A stretch of 64,000 nucleotides of DNA from the NCBI GenBank assembly GCA_001792895.1, contig MARA01000012.1, positions 1,178,001-1,242,000 of the forward strand, in the 5' to 3' direction. The DNA is from Lentinus brumalis. Its lineage: Eukaryota > Basidiomycota > Agaricomycetes > Polyporales > Polyporaceae. The notes under the pieces were generated by a model. That model was not told where the DNA came from. It saw only the letters and a program-made list of their open reading frames with translations, and searched no databases. This document shows positions 23,199 to 33,421 of this stretch, in pieces; the stretch's first letter is position 1, and each line of letters starts with the position of its first letter. The translations under genes and the position numbers were made by a program.

Positions 23199-25215
23199 CT
23201 ATCCTGCATGCTCCACCGCGGTCGTCACCAGCTTCCCGTTGACAATGGTCGTCCTGAACATCTCCGGCACGGGATGCTCGTTGAACACGCCCTCTTCCTC
23301 GCCCTCGACAGGCACGCTGACGTTGATCGCGCTGCACTTCGCGGTCGTGATCTCGACGTCCAGACAGTCCTTCGAGAGGTAGATCTGCCCTGAATCGGTC
23401 GAGTCCAATTGAATCGTCGGCGCCTTGCCGGTTATCTGGAGCGCGAATGATGGCGAGTTCGTCACCGACACCGCTGAGATTACTGATTCGACGAGGACGC
23501 TGGTCTTCACGCAGTTGACTGACGGCATCCCGAACGGGTTAGCGGTGACCCCGGAGGAGCGACAGTTGTGTACTACTCACTAAGCGTGATGGCGTTGACC
23601 TTGCCCTTGATGATGATGGTCGAGTTCTTGCATCCGAACAAGTTCACCGTCTGGCTGATCTCGACGTTCTCGACCGTCAGCGCGGACTGGTTCTCTTGGT
23701 ATTCCTGTACCCGGACATCAGCATGCCTCTTCATAAGAGCAGACAACCCTTGGCACGTACAATCATCCACTTGTTGCCCTCGAGCGCGAACTTGGCAGGC
23801 TTCTTGCCCGCAAGTGCTTGAGGCTTGCTGGGCTTGACGGGACGCTTCGCAGCAGCTTATTCTCGTGTCAGCATAGCGGTCCTCGGTGAGAAGAACACAT
23901 GCCCACCTGCGGGCGCAGACACAGTGGCCGGAACGGTTCCGCTGGCTCGCAGAGCGGGGTTCTTGTGCGTCATTTCGCTCTTGTCGACCTTGCGCAAGCC
24001 CTTGGTAATCTCCTCGCCGCGGTTGAGCTGCTCGAACACAGCTGTGATGCCCCCAGCGGCAGGCGCGGAAGCACCAGCTGGCGGCGGCGGCGGAGCGGCA
24101 GGGGGCGGAGGAGGAGGCGGTGGTGGGGGAGCGCCGCCTGCAGCAGGTGCCGCGCTCGAAGACGACTGGAATTGAGAGAGAGATACGCCCTACAGGGGGC
24201 GTCAGTTCGGTAGGACATACTATCTGTGCCTCGTGGACCTACGTTGGGATTCCAGACAAGTCCGGTAGTATGGTACTCCATGACATATTTGCGCAATTCC
24301 TCCAGGAGCACGATATACGACTTGACCCACTCGGAATGCTTGGGATCCCTGGGGCAGCGCGTCAGTTACGTTCACCATGAACGTCCTAACGGACATACTT
24401 CTCCTTGAACTCCTTGATGACACGGTTGCCGTAGAACTGCGTCGAATCCTTGATCTCGGCGACATAAGGACCGGGTTTCGGCTGCTGGAGGATCAGAGGT
24501 CGGACACAGGATCGTACGCATAGACTGCGAGAGACTCACCACTGTGACCCATCCTATACACGGAGCACCCTCCGCGACAGTCGAAAGATGGTTGAACCAC
24601 TCCCGATCCTTCCGGTTGGCCTCCTTCGCGCGCGAGATCGCCTCGATGTCCTTCTGCAACGGGCTCAGGAGCTTCTCGAACTCACTCTGCTCGGGCTTCT
24701 TGCACGACCCAGCGATCAGCAGCAGCTCGCGGAGGTCCTTAAACTCCTGCTCAACCAGCCCAACCTATCCCGTGCACGCGTACAAGAAAGGGGCGAGCAT
24801 GCATGAATGGCCGGTCTGATATCGATCGGACACGCACGCACCTGTTCGATGACCGACTGGCTCGCGAAGCTCTTCGTGAGCTCAACAAAGGGCTTCAGCT
24901 TCCCCTCGATGACTTGCTCATCGAAGGCAACGACGCTCCTCGGGGTTTCCGCGGGCGCAGCTTGTGCAGCAGCACCTGGAGGCGGGACGGGTGTGGGCTC
25001 GGCATTTGCGGACGCTGGCGAGGTGATCGCAGAGACTGCGCCCTGCGCAGACGGAGGCAGGTAGGATGTCGCGAGTGACGCGAGGTCTTCGAGTCGCGAG
25101 GTAGTTGCCTCAAGCCTGCACCGATGGTCGTCCTGTGAAGCTGGGATGCGTGACCTCGAGCAAGGACGCACCTCTTGATGATTGTGGCAAGCGAGTGCAA
25201 GCCACCGGAAGCCAT
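23199..25215 (-). CDS. CAP/SRV2: adenylyl cyclase-associated protein (CAP/Srv2)
   Basis: CAP recycles actin monomers and, in fungi, links Ras to adenylyl cyclase; it is cytosolic at actin patches. At least nine exons; key introns are 25116-25171, 24765-24841 and 24485-24539. The N-terminus (MASGGLHSLATIIKRLEATTSRLEDLA) is the coiled-coil oligomerisation and cyclase-binding region. The helical folded domain follows with VGLVEQEFKDLRELLLIAGSC and GPYVAEIKDSTQFYGNRVIK. A central proline tract with uninterrupted runs of Pro (around 24070-24130) is the profilin/SH3-binding region. The C-terminal beta-helix (CARP domain) has FGCKNSTIIIKGKVNAI, SPSFALQITGKAPTIQLD and KDCLDVEITTAKCSAINV, ending VEHAG. 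All family regions are present. Confidence 0.94.
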
Positions 25216-25550
25216 GGCTTGAGCGTACGGCTGCGCGGTGGATGGCGAGCACTAGGATTATCGGGGGTGCGATGTGGTTGCAAGCAAGGCAGCTCGCTGT
25301 GCACGCAGCAGCAACGCGTGGCGACACCGCCGGAACAGACCGACTTTGATCAAAGACAACTTGTGTTGTACATTCAGACTCACTTGTACCCCCGACTTCT
25401 TTCATGCAGGTCCAAGGTTAGTCCTGGACTCACTCGAGTCGAACGCTCCATATCTACAGACAAGTACTAGTGCTGCAAACAGGTCGATGTCACGAGCTAT
25501 CTACGGCGGTCTCCACTCCAGCTACGGTACAAGTATCCCTGAGCTAAGCA
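25216..25550. other. 0.3 kb intergenic region
   Basis: Between the CAP start and the end of the release factor-like gene, on the same strand. No further signal was seen. Confidence 0.4.
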
Positions 25551-26096
25551 CTACTCATCCTCATCCTGCTCCGCAGAGTCCTCGGAGTCCTTCTGCTGAT
25601 TGCGAAGTCTCTTCTTTGCCTTCTTCTTCCGCCGTCGCTCGCGCTCTATTTGCTTGGCTTTCAGCATCTCTTGCTTGGAGAGTCCAGGGTTATAAAGCGC
25701 ATCGAGCTGTTGGCAGACATCAGCGCCGAGCTACAGCTGAATATGGTCTAGCGAACCTTGTCAAGCAGTATCCTTCTCGCCAGTTTCCTGTTTTGCTTCA
25801 GAGAACGCGTCTCCTGGCACGCGACTCGTAGTCCGGTCGGCTTGTGCAGGAGCTGGACGTTGTTCTCGGTCTTGTTCACAGACTGCCCACCGGGACCGCT
25901 TCCTGTGGGCAGGCATTACTGACATTAACAGAGCATACGATACAAGCACGGGTAACCCAGCACCTCGAACAAAAGACTCCTCGAGATCCTCTTCCTTGAG
26001 CTCTGGAACGACACGTTCTTTGTGTGCTTTCTTGAGCTGAGAGTAGAAACGTGGTACGCTCGGACCGGACTCTGGGGTCTGCTCGTCACTGGTCAT
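25551..26096 (-). CDS. class I release factor-like GGQ protein (MTRFR/Pth4-type)
   Basis: A 144-residue protein of the RF-1 domain family that rescues stalled mitochondrial ribosomes. Exons: 26096-25964, 25902-25757 and 25706-25551. It contains [14 protein letters not shown], whose GGQ would act in peptidyl-tRNA hydrolysis, then [20 protein letters not shown] and a strongly basic C-terminal tail ([12 protein letters not shown]) as in MTRFR/ICT1 relatives. It lacks the stop-codon recognition domains of true release factors. The most upstream ATG that fits (26096) gives an acidic start ([10 protein letters not shown]) with no obvious mitochondrial targeting sequence. That start overlaps the stop of the upstream MZM1 gene as ATGA. 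Either the transcript is bicistronic or an undetected upstream exon supplies the N-terminus. Confidence 0.85.
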
Positions 26097-26647
26097 GATT
26101 GACAACACCTGAATCAGGACCGTCAAGCAGCGGATGGAAAGAGTCTCAGAGCTGACTCACTTGACCTGACCGTCACGTTTCCTCGCACTCCGGTTGGACA
26201 GCGTCCTGGCCTGCTTGATAGTCTCATTGGAGCCGAGCTCAGTGTGATCAGTGATGTTCAGCTCTGCAGCATAGCGTCAGTGTATCCAGAAGATTCGCCA
26301 GCTCTTGCCACACGTACTCCATCGCTCCTTCGCCTCTGCATCTGCCGCACCCTCCACCTTCCGAGCCTGCACGACGTTCTTCCGAAGAACATCAGCTATC
26401 TCCCTCACGAGCGTTATCTTCTCCTCGAACTGCTTCGGGTCAAGGTTGGAGCTGTATGGCAGGACCTCGTTACGAATCTTGAGGCGAAATGCTGCAACAA
26501 CGTGGTGAGCGCAGGTTTGACACGCACGCGCAAAACACACTCACCATTGCGCACGACGGGGTCCCCGGAAAAGGTCGACGCTGAGGCCCGCAGCGCCGAA
26601 CGATATGCTGAACGAGCTGAAGCCAGGAGAGCCTGAGGGTTGCTCAT
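26093..26647 (-). CDS. MZM1: Mzm1, LYR-motif complex III assembly factor
   Basis: A 131-residue LYR-family protein that stabilises the Rieske subunit during assembly of mitochondrial complex III. Exons: 26647-26545, 26491-26318, 26263-26161 and 26108-26093; the total is divisible by three. It starts MSNPQALLASARSAYRSALRAS (the LYR region), continues FRLKIRNEV and EEKITLVREIADVLRKNVVQ, and ends with LNITDHTELGSNETIK followed by a basic tail and KCCQS. The last intron (26109-26160) has a strong donor (AA|GTGAGT), a TTGAC branch site and a TTCAG acceptor; if unspliced, the protein would stop at the donor. After splicing, the stop codon overlaps the ATG of the release factor-like gene by four bases. 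Confidence 0.9.
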
Positions 26648-27336
26648 GAGGTAGTCGTAATCCGCGCAAGCTGTAAGGCTGAGACTCAGAGGGAGGAGAG
26701 CCTGGCACTGGGCAGCGCCCGTCAGGATACGCACCGTCACAGGCACGTGCTGATGGCATCAGATCTGGCGCGAGATTCGGCGCGAGACGCGTCCGTATAT
26801 GGAAATCGCTGTGGAACGGTGCCCTGGAGGAACGGCGCACTTTGGCTCTTCCCTTAATACACCCACTTGCCGTACCTCCCAAACGACTGTTGGAACACCT
26901 CAATTACTCCGTATGACACGTACATGAGCTTTGAGTGGAAAAAACTATCCACAGGAAACGTCTGTACCTCCCCCACAACCGCAGCAACCCCAAAACTCGA
27001 CGTCCCCGACGTCTTTCTCTTTCTTTCGTCCCAGAAACCGCGGTAGCCTCTCAAACAGACCTCTACCTTTACCTCCGGTGCGTCCAGTAGGCTATGGTGC
27101 TTGTGACAAACGGACAATGTCGCGTTCCTGAGATTGAGCCTCACGTGACACCCGATTACAGTTTGTTGAATCCGTTGGGACGCGCCTCGGAGTCTGAACG
27201 ACCTCTCTTCATCCCGTACCACTACCATCCCCCGCCCCCCTTCCGCGCGACAAATTCCGTCCTCGTCCCTCGCCCCCTTGCGCTTCCTTCAAGCTTCCTA
27301 TACTCAGCGCAACACTCTCTAGCACTACTAGGCGCA
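26648..27336. promoter_or_regulatory. divergent promoter of MZM1 and histone H1
   Basis: A 0.69-kb spacer between two genes transcribed away from each other. The H1 side is C/T-rich just before the ATG. No clear TATA box. Confidence 0.5.
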
Positions 27337-28660
27337 ATGTCTGCTGCGAAGAAGTCTTCCACTGCCAGATCGGCTGGCACTAAGAAGTCTGCGGCTCGGG
27401 CCGCTCCCACTCACCCGAGCTGGCAGGATATGATCAAGGTTGGTCCTGACGGCTCTTTAGGGCGTATCTGAAGTGTACGATGCGTCAATATCTTGCTCGT
27501 CGTTGCGGAGCGGGCGAGGTTGACTTCGGCGACCAAAAGGGGTAGGGTGCAGGGCATCGCCCCCGCCGCGCGCCACCTCCGCCCGTCATGTCCGCCGTCC
27601 GTTCAACTTCAGGCTTCGTGACAACTAGTAGCTGCTCTCGCTGGCTCTTGAGTGTCTGTAGTGCAGTGCAAGCAACGACAAAAGCTAACTTCGTTCTGTA
27701 CGAACATAGGAATGTATCGCTGCTCATCCCGACGATGCCCGTCATGGCGTCTCACGCCCCCAGATCAAGAAGTATGTCTCTGCCTTGCGTCCGCTCCGTT
27801 GCTTTCTGATTCTCTCTTTCACCTAGGTATGTCGAGGACACGTACAACCTCGACATCGGCAACGCGCAAATCACCCAGCTCAGCAAGGCCATCCAAGCCG
27901 GCGCTGAGAAGGGTGTCTTCGTCCTGCCGAAGGGTGAGTTTCCCGCGGTCATTACCTAACGACCACCTCGATGTAACCGCATACACTCAGGTCCCTCGGG
28001 GCGCGTGAAGCTCCCGCCTAAGACCCAGCGTCCCGCAGAAGAGTCTGCGACGAAGGAGGTAAGTTTGCGCCCAACGGTTGCGTTTCCGTGGCTGTGTCCG
28101 TCGGTAGTAATTGGGTCGTAGAACAAGCCTGACCGCAAGCCTGTTTCCAAGACTGCTAAGGCTCCCGCAAAGGCTGCTGCAAAGGCTCCCACTAAGGCTC
28201 CCGCCAAAGCGAAGGCTCCGGCCAAGAGCACCACCACTAAGGCAGCGGCGGCCAAGAAGGCTGCTCCTGCGAAGAAGCCCGCTGCGAAGGCCACCACGAC
28301 CAGGAAGGCCCCGCCGCGAAGTCGACCGCCGCGAAGCCCGCAGCGGCTAAGAAGGCCGCCCCTGCGAAGAAGGCCGCTGCCTCTCCCAAGAAGGCCCCTG
28401 CGAAGAAGGCTGCTCCCGCCAAGAAGACCACGACCGCAAGCAAGCGGGATTCTGCGAAGAAGGTAGGCAACATTATATTCGCCGGTAGGGGGCCCACTGA
28501 CCGAACATCTCAGGCGGCGACGGGCAAGGCTCCCGCCAAGAAGACGACCGCTTCCCGGTCTTCGACCAGCAAGACCAGCTCTCGCACTGCCAAGGTGCGT
28601 ACCTGCAAATGCGGCATGAGACTCTGACCGACCGACCATTGTCAGGCTGCGAAGAAGTAA
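27337..28660 (+). CDS. linker histone H1
   Basis: A chromatin linker histone. Seven exons: 27337-27438, 27710-27771, 27827-27933, 27991-28058, 28122-28462, 28514-28594 and 28646-28660. A basic N-terminus leads into the winged-helix H15 domain (HPSWQDMIKECIAAHPDD, SRPQIKKYVEDTYNLD, NAQITQLSKAIQAGAEKG, GPSGRVKL). The tail is made of Lys-Ala-Pro repeats (AKAPAKA, KKAAPAKK) interrupted by two more introns. Exon 5 is one base short: after a C4 run (28309-28312) the Lys/Ala code turns into an Arg/Pro code. One more C restores the tail and gives 258 residues. The first intron is 271 nt, several times the local norm. Confidence 0.92.
28309..28312 (+). other. frame break at C-run in histone H1
   Basis: Before CCCC the tail reads Lys/Ala/Thr/Pro; after it the same frame reads Arg/Pro while the next frame continues the KSTAAKPAAAKKAAPAKK pattern to the following introns. 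Confidence 0.85.
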
Positions 28661-29786
28661 TGTATTGGAGCCACACACTATCTCTCTTTCCTCGTCTTGT
28701 CGTCTGCACTAGTCTTGTCTTCTCCGTCCGTCTACCTCCGCCTTGTCTCGTGTCTCGTATCTCGAATCCTGCCTATGATTATGTATGTATGCCTGCCTCA
28801 GCTGCGCACGCTGGGGCGTCCCACTCCCGGCCATGCACCACCATGTGTACTATGATGTAACCTCTGGCACCCCGCTAGGATGTCCACCCGTGACATGTAC
28901 GCGCGTACCGTACGGACTGCCTTCCTCCTTAGAGCCCTTTCTTGCGCGTTCGGTAACTTTGTTCCTTGTTGTACATATAGCGAGTCGAAAGGACTGTCTG
29001 CTGTACGGCTACATCCGCTTGTTCGAACTGGGTGATACCCGCTGCCTAAGGTGCGTGCGGCTGTCCTGACAGTCCTACCTGGGACTCTTGTGTCATGTCT
29101 GGGCGGAATCTGGCTGGTCCCTCAACAACCCACTGAAATGCAGACTGAGACGGAGACATGCAACTCTGATAGACGCGACATGCAGAGCTCACATATCGGT
29201 CGGGGACGCTCCTACGATGGGTAGACAACCCTTCCAGAGCCATACATATCCGCACAGGAGTGGACAGGACACTCGAGCAAGCGTTCAGACGCCCAAACCC
29301 ACTTACCTGTCTCGAGGAGCACATAACGAAGAACTTGCCACAGCCAACATATCGCCACGAAACTTCGGCGATCCGTCCGCTGTATGCATCAGGATGCAGG
29401 GCTGCGAGAAGTCTGGATGGCAGGACCTGGAGATGGACGACAGTAATTTTTCGTCTGCGGCGCAGGCGCGGACAGCCGTGAAGGGGGATGAACCTGCACA
29501 GTGGATAGCAAGGAGACCACGCGAATATACAATAGCCACGCCGGAACACACAGAGAAAGAGTCCACGCGTGCTTTCCCCGCTGGAAGAGAGCAGTATCGT
29601 ACCAACCGTCGCAGCCGGAGAGCCCAGTCCGTATCAGTATATACACCGGCCGGTCGTCGAGATCGTCGTCATCATCGCGTCATGAGCAGTTTTGCGAGTG
29701 GAAAAGTGGGGGAGAGGACTGTCCATCCGCTTATTGTAGGGCGGGAGTAACGAAGCAGCCTGAGCCTGTGGTAGAGGCGGAGGCGG
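28661..29786. other. 1.1 kb between convergent H1 and SHR3 3' ends
   Basis: Holds the two 3' untranslated regions. Open frames on both strands lack codon bias or domains. Confidence 0.5.
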
Positions 29787-30678
29787 TCACGCCTTCGCCT
29801 TTGCGTTGTCGCGCTTCCGGAGCGGCTCCGTCTCTGCACGGTCGGTCTCTGTACCTGTCTCCGCGCCTGTGTCTGCGCCCTTGTCGTCAAAGTCGGCGTC
29901 GTCGTCGTCGTCTGCGTCTGCTTGCTCGGCCCACCAGCGGCCCGCCTGGAGAGTGAGGACGCCGGTGAGGACGACGCTGCAGACGAGGTGGGCGGACGCG
30001 AGCTCGAGCGTCGGTTGGCGGAGTGTGGCGGGGAACTCGGGAAGGCTCGCTGCGGGCGTTTCTGCCGAGAAGGGGAGCGGGAGGGTGGAGAAGTTCGCGG
30101 AGAGGTCTGCGGGTCGGACAGTCGTGAGTGTGAGCGTCCGTGCGTGAGCCAATGAGGATGTACATACTGGGCACGACTCGGTAGACGTATACGGCTATTG
30201 CGACGAGGTAGAGGACTGCAGGCGCGGGACGGATCTCAGCGCGCTATAGGGGAATCGAGTAGCCAAGTAGACTCACAAGCACTCCCACCGTCAAACATGA
30301 GGTTCCCTGCGCGACCATCGCGCAGGCTCCAGAGGATGGTAGCACCGCCGAGGGCGGCGACTGTGGCGTAGAGGTACGTCAGTTGCGGGAGGCCGTGCAT
30401 GAGTACGGCATAGTAGCTCGCAGCGGTCCAGAGCCTGCTGTCCGTCTGCGTGTCGGGCGACTTCCACAGGGTGAGCGAGTCGGCGATCCAATGGGTGAAG
30501 AGGAGGCCTATTCATTGCAAGCGTGGGCGAGGACGAGGTTTGCGGTGGGTGGGAACACGGGACCAATGGAGTTCAGGAAGAGGTCAGCGTCCTGTGGCGG
30601 AGGCGCTGGGGCGTGAGGGGACGTACCGAGGAGAAAGGCGGTCGCGCTCACGACGATGCTCATACGGAGGCCGGCCAT
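29787..30678 (-). CDS. SHR3: ER membrane chaperone Shr3-like
   Basis: Shr3 is an ER membrane protein that helps amino acid permeases fold and leave the ER. Exons: 30678-30627, 30507-30277, 30215-30168 and 30106-29787, giving 216 residues. The first helix spans GLRMSIVVSATAFLLGLLF, followed by the family stretch THWIADSLTLWKSP. Further helices are LPQLTYLYATVAALGGATIL, AFLYLVAIAVYVYRVVP and LVCSVVLTGVLTLQAGRWW, so four membrane spans. The C-terminal tail is acidic then Lys/Arg-rich, as expected for a cytosolic tail that recruits coat proteins. The first intron (30508-30626) is longer than average. It shares a 215-base divergent promoter with the RsfS-like gene. Confidence 0.85.
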
Positions 30679-30893
30679 CGGTGCTGGCTGTTGGAGGAGG
30701 GTGGGAGGAGGAGAGGGAGGAGGAGGGGAGGAGGACAGTGGACACCTGCGGGGAAGGGCCTGTGATTCCAACGAGCGTGCTGTCAACTCAATTTGTGCCA
30801 TTGGGGCGCGCGGCAGACGGCCCGCTCCCGCCAAGCCCCCGACTTTTCGTACGCGTTGTCGTGTCGTCGCGCTCAAGCTTTTCGGCCACCACG
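30679..30893. promoter_or_regulatory. divergent promoter of SHR3 and the RsfS-like gene
   Basis: 215 bases separate the two start codons; a G/A-rich stretch lies near the SHR3 side. No TATA box. Confidence 0.55.
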
Positions 30894-31704
30894 ATGCTCT
30901 CCGTGCTTCGTAAGGACACTCTCGGTATAGCTGCGCGCAGTTGCCGCTGTTCTTCTCGTGGGCACCCAGAGACCGCCTGGCGTGCGCTGTCTACTGCCTC
31001 GTCACGCCAGCCTTCGACCAGCTCACCCGGACCCTCCTCCGTTCCATGGTTCATCGACCCCTCTGAGGCCGAGTCTTCCACACCGTCACCATACTCTCGA
31101 CGAGTATCCGTTCCTCAGGCTGCTACACGTCCGCTGGCTCCTCTCCCAGCTGCACTCCCCCAGGACCATCCCATCGTTCGGCTGCATGCAGAACTGAAGG
31201 CGTCGCCGCATCTCGAGCCTGGAACTCTGCTGGTGCGAGAGCCGATACCCACAGCTGTTGGACCCCCGTTGCCGGAAGCCATGCCGCGTGGCAGGAGAAA
31301 AAGAGGGCGGACTTATTTGGGTGAAGGCGTGACTGACGACGTCGGGGGCATCTGGGACTGGGTGGTCATAGCCCAGGTACGCTCGTATGCCTTGCTTTCT
31401 GGTTGCCCTAGACCTAACGATCTTGTTCGCTAGGTCAAGGAGGGCACCGAGAATCGCGGTGCAATCGAATCGGTCATCCGGATAGTCAGGAAAGTGGTAT
31501 GTCGCCTCCGGCCTTGTTCTGCCGGTGCTCGACGCTCACGGTGTCTTTCAGTTGCTCACTGGAGACCCTCCTGTGCCGCTCCCTCCCAACAACAAGCGTC
31601 GTGTGAATGGTGCTTGGGCTATGATCGATGCAGGGGACTTCGCGGTGCATATCCTGAGCAAGGAGGCGAGGGAGAACTTCTTCCCCGAACGGCGAGACTG
31701 GTGA
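30894..31704 (+). CDS. RsfS/Atp25-type mitochondrial ribosome-silencing-like protein
   Basis: A 232-residue protein in three exons (30894-31376, 31434-31496, 31552-31704), all in phase. The first 90 residues are Arg/Ser-rich with few acidic residues, consistent with a mitochondrial targeting peptide (MLSVLRKDTLGIAARSCRCS). The C-terminal half has the RsfS (DUF143) look: WDWVVIAQVKEGTENRGAIESV, VPLPPNNKRRVNGAWAMIDAGDFAVHILSKEARE, ending FFPERRDW. Bacterial RsfS blocks joining of ribosomal subunits, and the N-terminal half of yeast Atp25 is related. Which role it plays here is not visible. Confidence 0.85.
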
Positions 31705-32307
31705 GCGGCTTTGACCAGTATGTGCTCCGCAGATGCTATGCGACATATTATTCTACACTAGAGCGTAATGACTGAAGGCGTGCTCCCTCTCCTGCTATCA
31801 CCGCACGCAAAAACTTGGAACGAATAGGACTAACGTAAGTACGGTAAGTAGCTCTCTATTATGCTGACGGTATGTTACGGGGCATCAGCAGTACCATGCT
31901 TGCGGTCAGTGTCTCTGTCATTTCCGTATCTCAAGCATACAGTGTATTCCTCAAGTTAGTACTGATACGACCCTGTGGTACTTGAGCTAAAGATCGCTCT
32001 CGGCCTGTTTGAGTCACGCGATACGGGACACTCTATGGCTACTCTATGGCTAATCCACGTTGCAACAGTTGCGTTGTGCTGGAAGTTCGCTGGGATACTT
32101 GAATGATACAGTAGGGGGGATGACTGTAAGTGACGTCACCATACGATTGCGCCTCCTCCTGCGCGCCGTAACCTCCACAGGCAATCCACAGCTGTATCCA
32201 GTTTCCCTGGCTGCTCCTCTTTAGACGTCATACAATCCCATGGGGGCCCAGCTACATATAAGTGCAGGGCCATCCTCCTCGAGGTCATCAACAAGTCACC
32301 TCATCTC

Positions 32308-32344
<37 letters not shown>

Positions 32345-32383
32345 ATAACCTCGCCGTCTTTTACGACCTTACGACCATCCATA
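31705..32383. other. 0.68 kb intergenic region with promoter of the small hydrophilin gene
   Basis: The last 130 bases carry a TATA-like CATATAAG at 32255-32262 and a hexamer repeat. The rest shows nothing. Confidence 0.5.
32311..32344 (+). repeat. (TCACTC)n microsatellite in 5' leader
   Basis: Nearly six perfect copies of the hexamer, 40 bases before the ATG of the small hydrophilin gene. C/T-rich leaders are common in highly expressed fungal genes. Confidence 0.85.
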
Positions 32384-32995
32384 ATGTCTCTCAACGATAC
32401 CGACGTTACTCTCGGCGGCAACAGGGGTGTAGACCTCCACCCTGGCGTTGCCAACCCCACCATCTCCTCTACCCACGCCGACCCCATGAAGGCGAACTTC
32501 GTAAGTCTTCCCTCGGTCTCGACACAGAACTTCTCCCTTCTGACCCCGAATCGTGCGTGTCACAGGTCACAGATCCCACCGACGAGACCCTCGGTGCAGG
32601 TGCTGCTGGCAACTTCACCGGCCACAAGGAGGCCGCTCGCAACTTCAGCCAGTCCGCTGGCGTTGTCGAGGGCCGCCCGGGCATCATCGAGACCGCGAAC
32701 ATCGACCCGCTCAACGAAAACTCCAACAAGGGTATGTCTTACCCCTTCCCTTTCTTCTACGGTGCTGACCTTCCGCTATCCAGACGACGGTTGGGCGAAC
32801 GCTCGGTCGACGGGCACGGGAACGGGTCCCGCCCTGACGGAGCGCGCTGGCGGGGTCGCCCAGGGCGCATACAACACTGCGACGACCGTTGCGTCCAGTG
32901 CCGCGGGCATGGCCTCGGGTGTGGCTCAGACTGCGTACAAGTACGTCGCGGGCGACGAGAAGAGCCGGCAGGCTGGCAAGGAGTCGTCGGCTTAA
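32384..32995 (+). CDS. small hydrophilin / LEA-like protein
   Basis: About 160 residues in three exons (32384-32500, 32566-32731, 32784-32995). No recognised catalytic domain. The first part is Asp/Asn/Thr/Gly-rich (MSLNDTDVTLGGNRGVDLHPG), the middle contains NFTGHKEAARNFSQSAG, and the C-terminus is an Ala/Val/Ser/Gln amphipathic segment (AYNTATTVASSAAGMASGVAQ) typical of LEA-like proteins. Strong core promoter features (TATA-like box, pyrimidine hexamer leader) suggest high or stress-induced expression, which is inference. It resembles in style, not in alignable sequence, the larger LEA-like protein at 20.7-22.8 kb. Confidence 0.72.
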   Translation: MSLNDTDVTLGGNRGVDLHPGVANPTISSTHADPMKANFVSLPSVSTQNFSLLTPNRACHRSQIPPTRPSVQVLLATSPATRRPLATSASPLALSRAARASSRPRTSTRSTKTPTRVCLTPSLSSTVLTFRYPDDGWANARSTGTGTGPALTERAGGVAQGAYNTATTVASSAAGMASGVAQTAYKYVAGDEKSRQAGKESSA

Positions 32996-33421
32996 GCTGC
33001 ATTATATGATACCGCGGATGTATGACTAGTTGTACATTATCAGACTCTTCTTTGCGTACAGAACATGAGTGAGAGTGAAGGCGTAGAGTACATTGGCCGT
33101 CCCTAACGGTCGATATCAATATTATTCGATGAGCGGACTAGTAAATGGGCGCTTCTCAACCCGGTGCAGTAGCCTGCAGTATGTAGCTTGTTGGAGCTTC
33201 CATCTTGACTTCTGACCTGCACATGGACCTAAGGATCTCGTGCACGCGAATTTTCGCTGCATATCAAGGGCTCATACGTGACTTCCTCCTCCCCTCCACT
33301 ACACGATGACGGGACCCTCAGAGGTGAACTTGTCATACGTGATGATACGTGTCTGGCCGCGGGATATTCACTTACAACTGAACACGTACAGCAGCAATGC
33401 CAAACATCAGTGGTCTCGAAT
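32996..33421. other. 0.4 kb intergenic region
   Basis: Between the small hydrophilin gene and the truncated F-box copy. It may contain an unrecognised first exon of the latter. Confidence 0.4.

Noticed and set aside
28122..28497. Antisense Ala/Val-rich membrane-like protein over histone H1
   Set aside because: It is the mirror of Lys/Ala/Pro-coding repeats; the apparent hydrophobicity is a composition artefact.
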